Assembly: GCA_002007465.1 (NCBI GenBank)
Contig: LNAC01000003.1
Coordinates: forward strand, 16,471,380 to 16,535,379
DNA: 64,000 bases
Source of the DNA: Ailurus styani
Lineage: Eukaryota > Chordata > Mammalia > Carnivora > Ailuridae
Direction: 5' to 3'
Shown piece after piece: positions 34,645 through 45,893 of the stretch. The notes under the pieces were generated by a model, which did no database searches, had not been told where the DNA came from, and worked only from the letters and a program-made list of their open reading frames with translations. The translations under genes and the position numbers were made by a program. Position 1 is the first letter of the stretch; each line of letters opens with the position of its first letter.

Positions 34645-35670
34645 TTATTTTGCTATAGCTGTGTAATAAATTGCCTCAAAACTTAGTGGTTTAAAATAAA
34701 ATAAGCACCTCCCAGTCTCTGAGGGTCAGGAACATACAAGTGGTTTGGCTAAGTGATACTGGCCCTCGGTTCCTTATGTTGGTATATTAGTTAGGGTTCT
34801 CCAGAGAAACAGAACCGACCTAAACCCAGAACAGGACCTAAATACATACATACATACATACTAGATTCATTATAGGAACTGGGTCATATGGTTATTGAAG
34901 CTGAGAACTTCCACTATCTACTAACTACAAATTGGAGAACTAGGAAATCTAGTGGTATAATTTGGTTTGAGTCCAAAGGATGAGAATTGGGGGAGGGAGG
35001 AAGAGTTGGAACTGACAGTGTAAGCCCTGATGCAAGTCCAAAATCTCAAAACTAGAAACACCAATGTCTGACGGAGGATAAAATGGATGTCTCAAGTTAA
35101 GAGAGACCGACTCAACCTTCTTCCACCTTTTTGTTAGTTATATCTGGACTTTCAGCCAACTGGTTGATGCCCGCTTGCATTGGGAAGGTCCATCTGCTTT
35201 ACTCAGTTCACCAGTTTGAATACTAATCCATTCTGGAAACATCCTTACAGGTATCCCCAGAAAAAATGTTTTACCAACTATTTGGACATCTCTTAGCCTG
35301 GTCAAGTCAACAAATAAAACTAAACATCATGTGCAGTAAAAAGTCACATGTTGTACAGAGTGTTGTCATCTGAATGCTTGAATGGTATGAAACAATCTAT
35401 TCCAATGTGGCTCACATAAATGCCTGGCAAGTTAGGCTGGTTATTGGCATGAAGCCTCAGTTCCCTGCTATGTGGGTGTCTCCATGGGCCTTTCAACAAG
35501 GTGGCTGACTTCCCCAGAGCAAGTGATGCAAGAGACCACAAAGTGGAAGCCGTAAGGTATTTTATGACCTATTATTATTGGAGGGCACACACAGTCATTC
35601 TTATAGTATCCTTTCGGGTGAAAGGACACTGACACAAGGTTGTAATGTGAATAACACAGTCTGGTGTGTT
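34645..35670 (-). repeat. Old LTR-like repeat split by a second LTR
   Basis: The left part (34645-34785: GCTGTGTAATAAATTGCCTC, AAACTTAGTGGTTTAAAATA) and right part (35340-35670: GGTGGCTGACTTCCCCAGAG, ATGCAAGAGACCACAAAGTG) belong to one antisense element. The younger LTR at 34790-35330 separates them. The family is tentatively ERVL/MaLR-like. Confidence 0.5.
34790..35330 (-). mobile_element. ERV-type LTR, antisense, nested
   Basis: TTAGTTAGGGTTCTCCAGAG, CAAATTGGAGAACTAGGAAA, CATCTGCTTTACTCAGTTCA, GTCAAGTCAACAAATAAAAC: the same family as the sense LTR at 5943-6436. It contains (CATA)n near 34845-34860. It interrupts the older repeat described for 34645-35670. Confidence 0.7.
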
Positions 35671-37020
35671 AGGTTTGCATATGTCAAGGATGTTGAATGA
35701 CAAGAGAGAGAAAGAGAGAGAGAGAGAACAGAAACACAGAGAGAGACACACAGAGAGAAAGAGACAGAAAATTACTAGATAATCACTGAAATCTGAAAAT
35801 CAAGATCTTAATGCATCTACGAAATAATCAAGTAGAAGCTACTGAATATTGTCTAGGATTACCAGTGCTCTCTGTTACACTAGAAACAAAACAGAAAGGA
35901 AACCAACATCATACTTCTTATTAATGGAATTTCATGAACACATTTCATCTCAATTTATATTTCATGGTATCCAGGTGCTAAGTGCAGTTTCAAGCATACT
36001 CTACCCTCCCATAAATTATACAGTAAATCATCACTTGGTAATGGGCATTTTATTTTTCATGCTGATTTCCTTAAGTGCTCCACTCTGAGGTTTCTCAGTC
36101 ATGGCCATATGCTTTTCTTTCCTTTCACATATTTGAGTATAGAGCCATAGTGATAGTTCCAAGATTTTTTCTTTTCTTTTTTTTCTTTTATGAACTCTGG
36201 GTTATTCAAAATTGTTCTTTCAGATCAAGAACAGAGTAAAAATCTTTCACAGAAAACCAACATGTAGGGAACATTTTTTTTCTTTTATGATTCCTGCTAA
36301 GATTCATTTGAAAAAGATTTTCCTGAAAAAGATGAAAGAAAGTTTGACAACTTTTGAAATCAAAAATGCCTTGGAAAGTAGAAACATAGCTCAGGAAAAT
36401 GTGTTTCAGTTTTTAAGAACTTTGACACATTAAAAATATGTGTCATTTTATTTGTTTGTTTTGCTTTGTTTTTTTTTACTCTCTTGCTCTTTTATTTGGG
36501 CGCAGGTATACTTGGAGTCGGATATGGGGTAGAAGATAAATTATGTTTCACCAATGCATACATTTAAAGCTGTACTACTATAGACGGATAAACTCTTCTT
36601 TTCCCTCATCTTCCTCAGGAATTCACCACAATTAGCTCATTTGCATTGTGACAACTGAACCCCTAGGCAGTCTTGGCCTGCTGTCTGGGCAAATGTTTCT
36701 CCATGCTGCTAATTCCATGTACTGTTCTGGCCTGCTCCCAGATATTCAGTTTCCCTTGCCTCAGAATGTAGTTTTCATTTTTCAAAGGTTCCTAGCATTC
36801 TTCAAAACAGGTTTTCAAGAGAAAATACTTCTTATTTGAAAATTTTGTTACCTAATTCTCAAATATCACATCTGTTCATAATTTCTAATTATTATGGGTT
36901 GTTATGACTTGAACTGTGGAAGATAGGATGGAAGAATTATTATATCTAATTCACTTTGGTTTTCTATAAGATGTGATTTCTTCCGACGTATTCCTTTTAA
37001 ATTATTTCTAACAGTAAGTA
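35671..37020. other. Unassigned DNA with GA-rich patch
   Basis: A GA-rich, low-complexity run lies at about 35703-35765. There are short chance ORFs and no gene. Confidence 0.35.
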
Positions 37021-37037
37021 GAAAATATAATAATTCT

Positions 37038-37231
37038 TGGGGTGCCTGTGTGGCTCAGTTGGTTGAGTGTCTGACTTTTGATTTTGGCTCAGGTCATGAT
37101 CTGTTGTGAGATGGAGCCCTGCATTGGCTGCTGCACTCAAAGTGGAGTCTGCATCAGATTCTCTCTCCATCTCCCTTCTGCACACTCTCTCTCTCTCTCT
37201 AAAACAAACAAGCAAACAAGCAAATGTCTTT
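37038..37231 (+). mobile_element. Can-SINE, older caniform type
   Basis: GGGGTGCCTGTGTGGCTCAG with TTGGTTGAGTGTCTGAC, and a tail of AAACAAACAAGCAAAC. The flanks AATAATTCT and AAATAATTCT are the duplication. Confidence 0.9.
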
Positions 37232-37314
37232 AAAATAATTCTCTGAGTAATTTGTAAGAATTTATGCAGATGTTTCTCTGTGGTCTTGGAGACCAGGGGT
37301 AGAAGAGTGGTTCT

Positions 37315-37512
37315 TTTTTTTTTTTTTTTTTTAGATTTTATCTATTTATTTGAGAGAGAGAGAGCACAAGCAGTGCGAGTGGCACAGGGAGAGGGAGAAG
37401 TAGGCTCCCTGCTAAGCAAGAATCCAGATATGGGGCTCAATCCCAGGACCCTGAGATCATGAGCTGAGCCAAAGGCGGTATTTTACGGACTGAGCCATCC
37501 AGGCACTCCATA
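37315..37512 (-). mobile_element. Can-SINE, antisense
   Basis: Long T-tail, GAGAGAGCACAAGCAGTGCG and head complement GACTGAGCCATCCAGGCACT. The flanks AGAGTGGTTCTT and AGAATGGTTCTT differ at one base. Confidence 0.93.
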
Positions 37513-37674
37513 TAAAGAATGGTTCTTAAGCAACCAATGGAGAATAGAAGAAAAGCAGAAAATTTCACTTTCACAAGGGATTTATTCATTTGTCCAAATG
37601 ACAGAGGCTTATGCAAATATCTATCACAGTTGTTATTCAAAAAGTTTTAGATTTATCATAAAAAGTTTTAAAAT

Positions 37675-37870
37675 GAGGGTGCCTGGGTGGCTCAGTGGGT
37701 TAAAGCCGCTGCCTTCGGCTCAGGTCATGATCCCAGGGTCCTGGGATCGAGGCCCACATCGGGCTCTCTGCTCAGCAGGGAGCCTGCTTCCTCCTCTCTC
37801 CTCTCTCTCTGCCTGCCTTTCTGCCTACTTGTAATCTCTCTCTCTGTGTCAAATGAATAAAATCTTAAAA
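37675..37870 (+). mobile_element. Can-SINE, very young subfamily
   Basis: Shares with the copy at 21219-21440 the GCCGCTGCCTTCGGCTCAGG head, the CCTCTCTCCTCTCTCTCTGC spacer and the TCAAATGAATAAA tail. The duplication AAAGTTTTAAAAT is perfect on both sides. Confidence 0.96.
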
Positions 37871-37884
37871 AAAAAAAGTTTTAA

Positions 37885-38845
37885 AATTAAATGGAAATGT
37901 GTTTCCAATAAATTTTCATGCATATTATTGCTAAAAAAATTAAATTTAATAAATGAAGTCATCATTTGTAAGTGTATAGGTAGATTTTTAAAGTTTTACA
38001 AATAAAATAATTTTGATTAGTTGGCAAATTAAAGGGTAGAATAATTTATTTGGAATTTTCAGGAAAAAGAGACCTTTTATTGAAGCATATTTTGTAAGTA
38101 ACTCTTCAAACTTCAAATAAGTCTTCCGCCGACTTTATGGAAACATACTAAAATATAAGATGCAATATTTTGCCTCCATAACAGAAGTATTTGTATACCT
38201 TAAATCTCTGCTACCTGAATTCTCATATCATTTAGAGCATTCTTTTGATGTAACAATAATTAATATCGTCAAGAAGTTAAAAATGCTTTAAACTGCTTGG
38301 CTTTAGTTTGACAGTCCCTATTAGGTTTGGTTTTTGTTCCTATTATTTTCCTTATTCAGTGTTACACTACTACTGGCTACTCTCTATAACATTGTCATGT
38401 CCTATTAATACCTTTAAAAGGCAGATTTTTTTTATTCATCCAATCACCATGAAGATTTCTAAACTACATGTCCATGTACCCCATAACCAAAATTGTCATT
38501 AGTAAGATTGGCAAGGGCTGGTTAAACTTTAATACTTTATCTAAAGCCATGCAATAGATTGTCTTATTTAACAAGCTTCAGGAACAATTATTCTAATTAC
38601 TACTTTCTCCTTGATTGTAGGCTGGGAATTAGGATGATTTCATGTCATATATATTTCTCACCACTAGCCTAAAAAGAGACCATCAGTGGGATTTCAGAAC
38701 ATATGTCTCTCTTCTGAAATATACTTTGGAATTTTATTCCCCCCTAATGTTCCTTGTTTCCCAGAAGTGTTAGTGTGAGTTGTATGAAGATGAAAGGGGA
38801 AATCAATATTCCTCTTTTAGCTTTCTTTAATAATGTTAAGCAATA
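37885..38845. other. Unassigned AT-rich DNA
   Basis: Nothing recognisable beyond chance short ORFs. Confidence 0.35.
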
Positions 38846-38861
38846 GACTTGGTCTCTCTTT

Positions 38862-39062
38862 TTTAAAATTTTATTTATTTATTTGAGGAAGAGAGACAGA
38901 GATAGTGAGAGAGCACATGAGTGGGGAAGAGAGGGAGAAGCAGACTCCTGTTGAACAGGGAACCCGATGTGGGTCTCCACGTGGGGCTGGATCCCAGGAC
39001 CTTGGTATCATGACCTGAGCCAAAGGCAGATGCTTAATCAACTGCACCACCCAGGTGCCCGA
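38862..39062 (-). mobile_element. Can-SINE, antisense
   Basis: TTTTAAAATTTTATTTATTT tail, GAAGCAGACTCCTGTTGAAC and head complement CTGCACCACCCAGGTGCCC. The flanks AGACTTGGTCTCTCTT and AGACTCAGTCTCTTCTT are imperfect duplications. Confidence 0.92.
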
Positions 39063-39690
39063 AGACTCAGTCTCTTCTTGTCTTAAAGCTGTGAGATTCT
39101 GTACTACCTGCCATTTATATCTTATGATAATTCTTTGTATCATTGTTCTATTTCTGTTGACAGCATCATTTTGGCTCCCCTTTGCTGGTGAAAGCTCCCA
39201 CTGCTCCTTTGTTAAATGTTGTCCACCCATATGGTCATTTTCATTAGGATCTCCACCAGGGAGTCTACAGATGTGAGATCAGGACATAATACTATTAGCT
39301 TCAGGTTCAAAATGGCAGCAGATGACCCCATGCTCTGATCAAGAGACACAGCACATGGTTCCATTCCCTTCCTTAGTCCTATGCTTTTCTATATGAAGGA
39401 TACACCTTCATATTATAAGAGTTATAGACTAAACATTAAGTCTCTAAATTAGTCTAAAGTATACATAGGTTTAGCCTGGGCTTTAGGAGAACTATTTATG
39501 TGTCTTAACTATTCATATGTTCTTGCCTTTTTTAGAGTGTTAATGCTACAAAGCTAGTTGGTCAGAAGTCTGACCGTAGGACATATTAAATTACTATAAA
39601 TTATTATTGTAGAGTTCATTTCTTTGACCACTCTGCCTGCTGTAAAAATGAGTATATTTTTAAATATATATGCTATGATGCAATTTCTTG
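39063..39690. other. Unassigned intergenic DNA
   Basis: No gene, RNA gene or clear repeat. Confidence 0.35.
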
Positions 39691-39694
39691 TTTA

Positions 39695-39815
39695 TATATC
39701 TATATCCATGAGATTGAGAATTCTCTGATGAAGTCCACATTGTATATGTCTTTGTAATTCAGAAACTTGCCACAGCATATGTACTTAGTAGATATAGTTG
39801 TTGGGTAAATCTATT
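39695..39815 (+). repeat. L2 LINE 3' remnant
   Basis: GAGAATTCTCTGATGAAGTC, TTGCCACAGCATATGTACTT and AGTAGATATAGTTGTTGGGT resemble the L2 3' end. Confidence 0.5.
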
Positions 39816-39929
39816 ACATTTATTAATTTCCTTTTATATTTCTAAAATATGAGATGCTGGTATTAAATGACTAAGTCATTTAAATAAAAACGTATGAATC
39901 ATTATATTACTCTTCATGGTACATTGTTG

Positions 39930-40410
39930 AATGAGACTGTTATTCTCTTATAGAGCTTGAACTCAATGAGGGATAATAAAAGTAATATATAATCAAATAA
40001 AGATACATAATTTCAGGTATAGATTAACCCTTTGAAAAAAAAATAAAACAGTCAAGGAATCAAGAATGCCCTAGGGCAGGAATGATGAGGTCCTCTTTCA
40101 ACCTTGAGGAAAGGAGAAATTAAATAATATATGATGTCTGGGAGAAGAAAAATCTAGGAAAAGAAACAGAAAGGCAAACTCTCAAAACAAACAAACAGAC
40201 AGACAGACAAATAATGGTAAACAAAGGCCAATATGATTGCAACAGAAATAAGCACTAGGTAAAAGGGGAGAATGGGATTAAAGAGAGAACCATGAAAAAT
40301 GATCACATACAACTTTACAAGTCATGTAATGGTTTTGTATTTATTCTAAGGAAAAGGGTTGTGACTGGGACAGGAAATGTAGATAAGTGAGATCTTTTTA
40401 AAAATTTTTA
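39930..40410 (+). repeat. Ancient interspersed repeat, family not named
   Basis: CTTATAGAGCTTGAACTCAA and TGTATTTATTCTAAGGAAAA match in order a common mammalian repeat whose body reads GGAGCTTACATTCTAGTGGG ... GATTTTATTCTAAGAGCAAT. The same family appears at 51740-52690. A (CAGA)n patch lies inside. Confidence 0.45.
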
Positions 40411-40529
40411 AATATATAAAATGTATTATACATGTTCAGGAAAGAGCTCACATGAAAGGAAAACTTAAAGAAATTTGAAAGTGCAAAGTTGATGAAAAGG
40501 TAACTAGCCTAGGAGAGGAGATCTCTTCT

Positions 40530-40733
40530 TTTTTTTTTTTTCAAAGATTTTATTTTATTTATTTGACACAGAGAAAGAGACTACAAGTAGGCAGAGAGGC
40601 AGGCAGAGAGAGAGGAGGAAGCAGGCTCCCCGCTGAGCAGAGAGCCCGATGCGGGCCTCGATCCCAGGATGCTGAGATCATGACCTGAGCCGAAAGCAGA
40701 GGCTTTAAACCGCTGAGCCACCCAGGCCCCCCC
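40530..40733 (-). mobile_element. Can-SINE, antisense, young
   Basis: T-tail, GAGACTACAAGTAGGCAGAG and head complement CGCTGAGCCACCCAGGCCCC. The duplication GAGGAGATCTCTTCT is perfect (40515-40529; 40734-40748). Confidence 0.95.
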
Positions 40734-40749
40734 GAGGAGATCTCTTCTA

Positions 40750-41545
40750 TACAGTGGGAAGAAAGGAAAGAGTAATGTGTATGTAAGTGTGACGGTTTGT
40801 TTGCTAATATGCACGTGGAGATGCACTGCTCTGATCTGCCTTCAAGGAGGCATTGATTGGTGTCATTTGGGTGTCAGCATTGGTCTCAGCTACAGAGAAC
40901 CACCTTGCTCAAGGGAATGGTCTTCCCAGGACAGCCCACACATATGACTGATTGAAGCTGAGGTATATTTTCCCAAAACATGAGACAACTCTGTGCGGGC
41001 ATATTATGTTCCGGAGTTCTCCACAGGATTGTCTGAGATCACAGTCCTAATTCTCTTTCTGCTCCATCCTGCTCTCTCCCACTTCCTTCAATAAAACTTA
41101 CCTCTCTCTAATAAATACCCAGCAAGACAAACTCTCAAAAAGACCCTAATCAGTGACAGAAAACTGAAAAAAGTTTTCTGGTAGCCTTCTCTGAGAATGA
41201 GTAATGAAATGCATGGAGGTTTAGGAATGGTAAGTTCGAAGTGGATATAAATGTTTGAAATAGTTGCTAGAGAAAAATGGGGTTAAGAATAATCTAAGAA
41301 AACAGGAATTGCTGGTCTATCTTGGTAACCAAATTGAGGACATAGACCAAGAGGCTGTGAGCACTCCTACCTCTTTAAAAAGTATCTTCAGTCAACTGTT
41401 TTGGAAACATATTTATGGGTTTCCTTCTCTCTGTCTCATACTCCTTCTCATCTTTTCTAATGATCTTTTTATTTATCCTTACTTATCCTGTTAAATTTAA
41501 TGCTATCAGAGTCTGTCCTGACTCACTTCACACATTTTCCTGAAC
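40750..41545. other. Unassigned intergenic DNA
   Basis: A GC-richer patch at about 40850-41150, with ATCCTGCTCTCTCCCACTTC and CTTCAATAAAACTTACCTCT, suggests a decayed LTR with a poly(A) signal, but this is uncertain. Confidence 0.3.
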
Positions 41546-41558
41546 TGATTCATCTATT

Positions 41559-41768
41559 TTTTTTTATTTTTTTATTTTTTTAAAGATTTTATTTATTTAT
41601 TTCACAGAGGGAGAGAGATCACAAGGAGGCAGAGAGGCAGGCAGAGAGAGGGGGGAAGCAGGCTCCCTGCTGAGCAGAGAGCCCGATGCGGGCCTCGATC
41701 CCAGGACCCTGAGATCATGACCTGAGCCGAAAGCAGAGGCTTTAACCCACTGAGCCACCCAGGCGCCC
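41559..41768 (-). mobile_element. Can-SINE, antisense, young
   Basis: Body GAGAGATCACAAGGAGGCAG and intact head complement GAGCCACCCAGGCGCCC. The duplication TGATTCATCTATT is perfect (41546-41558; from 41769). Confidence 0.96.
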
Positions 41769-41888
41769 TGATTCATCTATTACAATGCTTCAATTCCCCT
41801 CCATATACTGATGAATCTCCAAACTCTTTTCTGTCCCACAAGTCTTCTTTAAACATATGACCAAATATCCAGTAGTCTAATGGTCATC

Positions 41889-42662
41889 TTTTTTTTTTTT
41901 TTTTCCTTAACTTCAGAGGTAGAATTTAGTGATTCATCAGTTGCATGTAACACCCAGGGCTCATTACATCAAGTGCCCTCCTTAATGCCGATCACCCAAT
42001 TATCCCTTTTCTCTACCTCCCTTCCAGCAACCCTATTTGTTTCCTAAAGTTCAGTGTCTCTTATGGTTTATCTTCCTTTCAGTTTTTATCTATTTTTCCT
42101 TCACTTATATTCATCTGTTTTGTTTCTTAAATTCCACATGAGTGAAATCATATGGTATTTGTCTTTCTCTGACTAATTTTGCTAGCATAATACCTTCTAG
42201 TTCCATACAACTCCATTGCAAATGGCAAGATTTCATTCTTTTTGATGTCTGAGTAATATTCCACATCTTCCCCATCATTCTTCTGTCAACGGACATCTGG
42301 GCTTTTTCCATATTTTGACTATTGCAGACATTACTGCTATAAACATTGGGGTACATATAACCCTTCAAATCACTATGTTTGTGTCCTTTGGATAAATACC
42401 TAGTAGTGTAATTGCTAGGTTGTAAGATAGTTCTATTTTCAACTTTTTGAGGAACCTCCATACTATTTTCCAGAGTGGCTGCACCAGTTTGCATTCCCGC
42501 CAACACTGTAAGAGTTCTCCTTTCTCCTCATCCTTGCCAACATCTGTTGTTTCTTGAATTGTTAATTTTAGTCATTCTGGCCAGTGTGAGGTGATATCTC
42601 ATTGTAGTTTTGATTTGTATTTCTCTGATGCCAAGTGATGTTGACCATTTTTTCATGTCTGT
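41889..42662 (-). mobile_element. Carnivore L1, antisense, 5'-truncated
   Basis: A T-run (41889-41904) is the antisense A-tail, followed by the antisense carnivore L1 3' UTR (GATTCATCAGTTGCATGTAA, CACCCAGGGCTCATTACATC) and the ORF2 end (CAACGGACATCTGGGCTTTT, AGTGGCTGCACCAGTTTGCA). The flanks TGGTCATCTTT (41881) and TGATCATCTTT (42663) are a likely target duplication. The 131-codon ORF across it is not the ORF2 frame. Confidence 0.85.
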
Positions 42663-42833
42663 TGATCATCTTTACTTGGAAATTTTGTAGGTGTCCCAAA
42701 CCCAGCATATACAAAATTTAGCTGTTTTTGTTTTTGCTTTGTTTTAAAAAATTTATTTCTCTCATTTTTAATATTATATCCCACAAGTTACATGTTTTTT
42801 TCAGTTTTTATTTGTTTATTTTTTTATTTTTTT

Positions 42834-42881
42834 AAATATGGAATGCTTCACGAATTTGCGTGTCATCCTTGTGCAGGGGCC

Positions 42882-42932
<51 letters not shown>

Positions 42933-42938
42933 GAGCAC
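42834..42938 (-). pseudogene. RNU6: U6 snRNA retrocopy (processed pseudogene)
   Basis: On the minus strand this reads GTGCTCGCTTCGGCAGCACA, then ACAGAGAAGATTAGCATGGC, and ends with the conserved 3' part before CATATTT. About 105 nt of the usual 107 are present. I see only two substitutions, both CpG-type (GCGC to GCAC; AGCGTT to AGCATT). U6 is the catalytic spliceosomal RNA. An A-rich tail (42811-42833 on the plus strand as T) and perfect 16-bp direct repeats (42795-42810; 42939-42954) show L1-mediated retroposition. No U6 promoter (PSE or TATA at its usual distance) is visible upstream, so it is most likely silent. Confidence 0.93.
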
Positions 42939-42954
42939 TTTTTTTCAGTTTTTA

Positions 42955-44210
42955 AATGAAGATAATTCTTTATAGTTTTTTCCTTATTATTAAATGTTAT
43001 GGATTTCTTAGCCTAAGTAGTATTTGAATCCATCTAATGTACTATGCTTAGCCTACATTATTACCATATCCTGTAAGTTTGTCTTCCAAACTTCAGTCTT
43101 ATTTTCTCCCATCTATTTTTTTAAGTTAAAACTCATAATTTTATTAGATCTTCATTAAATTGTTGGAATTGAGCATCACACGTAAATTTAACAACCTCAA
43201 AGTAGACCCTTCATGAAGAGCACTTCCTTCTTAGGACAAGCAGTCAGAATAAGAATGCAAGCATGCGGGCTTGTTCTTAGCTTTTCTCATAACCGGCCAC
43301 ACAAGCTCTGTCTTTCTTTGAGTTAACACCATTCAGACACCCTGGAGATCTAACACAAGGCATGTAGGATGCCTTGGCCTATGCAGGAATGCTGGAAACA
43401 TGTTATTCCTCATATTGTTGAGGAGAAAAAATAAATAAACGTTTAAAAGCTGCCATTTGAAGTGATGGCTTCTTTGTACTTACAGCATACCTCAGCATAT
43501 AAGGAATAAGTAACATTCAAGTATAAAAATATTTCTTCCAAAAGCACTGGTCTCTGAATGAAATTGGTTTCTCAGTTGCTATGCTAGCTGCTCAGAAAGC
43601 TCATAGGATCAGGTTAAAAAAAAAAAGTTAAAATTCTAGGATGAATTGTGCAGTATGGAGCTCTCAGTCTACAACCTACAGACCCTCAGGTACTTCCACG
43701 CAGTTTCCTCTGTTTGACCACAAGGACACCAATGACCTGTTTTTTTCAAGCTACCAGTCTGTGAGGTTTGGCTAGTGCTTAGTCTGATCTAATGTCTAAA
43801 ATTCCTCTTCTGCTCCAAATGCCTCAATGCTTTCCCTATGTCCTTGTAATATTATAAATTTGAAATGTCTTAATATGGTTCACATGGTCCTTTAACATCT
43901 AGCTCTTGCTTACTTTCCTATCTCATCTTCTACCAACTACCAGCTCTATTTCCAACCCCACTCTATAAATTCTAGGTTCTAACGAGACTGAATCCCTTCT
44001 AGTTCTTAGAACATATAATGTTCTCACAAAGTTTTGAGTCTTTGAGTATCAAGTATCTATATCCACAATAATACTGTTCCATAAAAATCACAAAGTCTTT
44101 GTGGACTCAATGCTAAATTATGTTTCACTAGTGCTTGAGTGTGAATCTGTGATTTAGGCTGGTCTTAGTTGGATGCACTTACTGATCTATAACAGCTCTG
44201 GCTGGGATGA
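42955..44210. other. Unassigned intergenic DNA
   Basis: A moderately GC-balanced stretch at about 43200-43400 is not recognised. No gene or RNA gene is seen. Confidence 0.35.
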
Positions 44211-44214
44211 CTTG

Positions 44215-44500
44215 CACATGGTAGGCTGAAAAATGGCCCCCCAAAGATGTCAGGTCATAATCTCTGGCACTTTTGTAAATGGCTGTATTTGGAACTAGGG
44301 TCTTTGCAGATATAATTAAGGATACTGATATGACTAAGGATCTTGAGATGAGGACATTATCTTGGATTATCTGGGTGGATCTAAAATGCAATCATATATA
44401 TTCTTATAAAAGAGAAGCCAGAGCTGTGGTTTCAGAGGGTAGAACCATGATTCCAGAGGCCGGAGCCCCCAGCCTTAGAAGTTTATTCTTAGGCCTTAAG
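44215..44500 (+). mobile_element. MaLR-type LTR, sense
   Basis: GGCTGAAAAATGGCCCCCCA, GGGTCTTTGCAGATATAATT and GGATTATCTGGGTGGATCTA are classic MaLR (MLT1/MST-like) LTR words. Sequence to about 44870 (CAGCCTTAGAAG, CTGCCTTTTGGAATAGGAGT) may be related internal or second-half sequence. Confidence 0.65.
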
Positions 44501-44869
44501 ATCTAATGGAATTTACCCTGCTGGCTGATTTGAAGTTGCTTGGGATTGGTGATCTTTTTCTCCCTTCCATTTTCTGCCTTTTGGAATAGGAGTATTTATA
44601 ACTGTTGTAGGACTGTCCCTCCATTGTATTTTGGAAACATATAACTAGTTTTCTAGTTTCACAAGTCTACAGATGGGGAGGGATTTTGCCCCAAGATGAA
44701 TCATACACTGTCTCACACATATCTGATTTAAATCATGAGATTTGAGACATTTGATCTGATGATATTTTGATGACATCTTGGAATTGAGTTGATGCTATAA
44801 TTAATTAAAACATTTGGGAATGTTGGGATGTATAAGTGTATTTTGCATGTGTCATGGATATTAATCTTT

Positions 44870-45330
44870 TGGACCAGAAGACTATGGTAGACTACAAAAT
44901 TGCACTAAAAGATATAAGACACTAATCCCTAGAACTTGTAAATGTTGTCTTATTTGGAAAAAGAGTCTTTGCACATATGACTGAGTTTAAGATTTTGGGG
45001 AGATGGAAAGATTATCTTAAATTATCTTGGTGGGTCCTTAATGCAATTGCAAGTGTCCTTATAAGAGAGAAACAGAGTGAGATGATATAGAGGCACACAG
45101 AAGAGTTGACAATGGGACCATGGAGAAGAGACAGGAGTGATATGGCCACAAGCCAAGGAATGTTGGCAGACACTAGAAACTGGAAGAAATTTGAACAGAT
45201 TCTCTCTTTAGCCTTTGGAGGATACGTGACCCTTGCCAACAGCTTGACTTTAGCCCAGTGATACTGATTTCAGATTTCTGGCTACAAGAATTGCAAAATA
45301 ATAAATCTCTTATTTTAAACCACCCAAGAA
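44870..45330 (+). mobile_element. MaLR-type LTR, sense, second copy
   Basis: GAGTCTTTGCACATATGACT, AATTATCTTGGTGGGTCCTT, GTGTCCTTATAAGAGAGAAA, AATTGCAAAATAATAAATCT (poly(A) signal) and a GAAACTAATACAC end make a full LTR. It lies in the same direction as 44215-44500, so the two may be the LTRs of one decayed provirus. Confidence 0.75.
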
Positions 45331-45334
45331 ACTA

Positions 45335-45670
45335 ATACACTTCTACATGTTTCTCTCATCCTCTTGCATTGTCACTTTGCTTCTTTTTGTGGCAATTTCA
45401 GAAGGCAGAAGCAGAATAGGAAAAGGCCAGGGCTTTTATAAGTTTTTATTTGCATATGATTTGTTGACAGCCTACAATGATAAAAGAAAGTCACAGGTCT
45501 GGTTGGCCCAAAGTCCAGAGAAGGTACTGCAAGTTTGCACACAAAGGATGTGGATGTGGGGAAAAATGAACTGTCAGGAACATTTTGGCAATCTATCATC
45601 CATAAGTTTATTTTCTCTTAATTTGATTATTATCTTTGATTTTATCTTTGACTAAATCCCATTCATTTTT
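45335..45670. other. Unassigned intergenic DNA
   Basis: Overlapping chance ORFs on both strands (102 and 75 codons) have no recognisable domain. Possibly decayed LTR-related sequence. Confidence 0.3.
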
Positions 45671-45686
45671 GGGTGTTGCCCTTCTT

Positions 45687-45893
45687 TTTTAAAAAGATTT
45701 ATTTATTTATTTGAGAGAGAGAGAGTTCAGAGGCATGAGACTTGGGGAAGAGCAGGCACAGGGAGAGACACTTCAAGCAGACTTCCCACTGGCCCCAAAG
45801 CCTGAGGGGAGGCTCCTTTCCATGACCCATGAGATCATGACCTGAGCTGAAAATAAGTCAGATGCTTAACCAACTGAGTCATTCAGGTTCCCC
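45687..45893 (-). mobile_element. Can-SINE, antisense, diverged
   Basis: AAAAGATTTATTTATTTATT tail, GATCATGACCTGAGCTGAAA and head complement AACTGAGTCATTCAGGTTCC. The flanks GGGTGTTGCCCTTCTT and AGGTGTTGCCCTTTCTT. Confidence 0.9.

Noticed and set aside
35703..35765. GA-rich tandem run suspected as a regulatory GAGA array or CRISPR-like repeat
   Set aside because: It is simple low-complexity sequence with no spaced unique spacers. CRISPR arrays are not expected in a mammalian genome.
42111..42506. 131-codon minus-strand ORF
   Set aside because: It falls inside an antisense L1 3' region and does not read as the ORF2 protein frame.
45347..45655. 102-codon plus-strand ORF with a hydrophobic start
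   Set aside because: The apparent signal-peptide-like start is from T-rich DNA, an overlapping ORF exists on the other strand, and no domain is seen.
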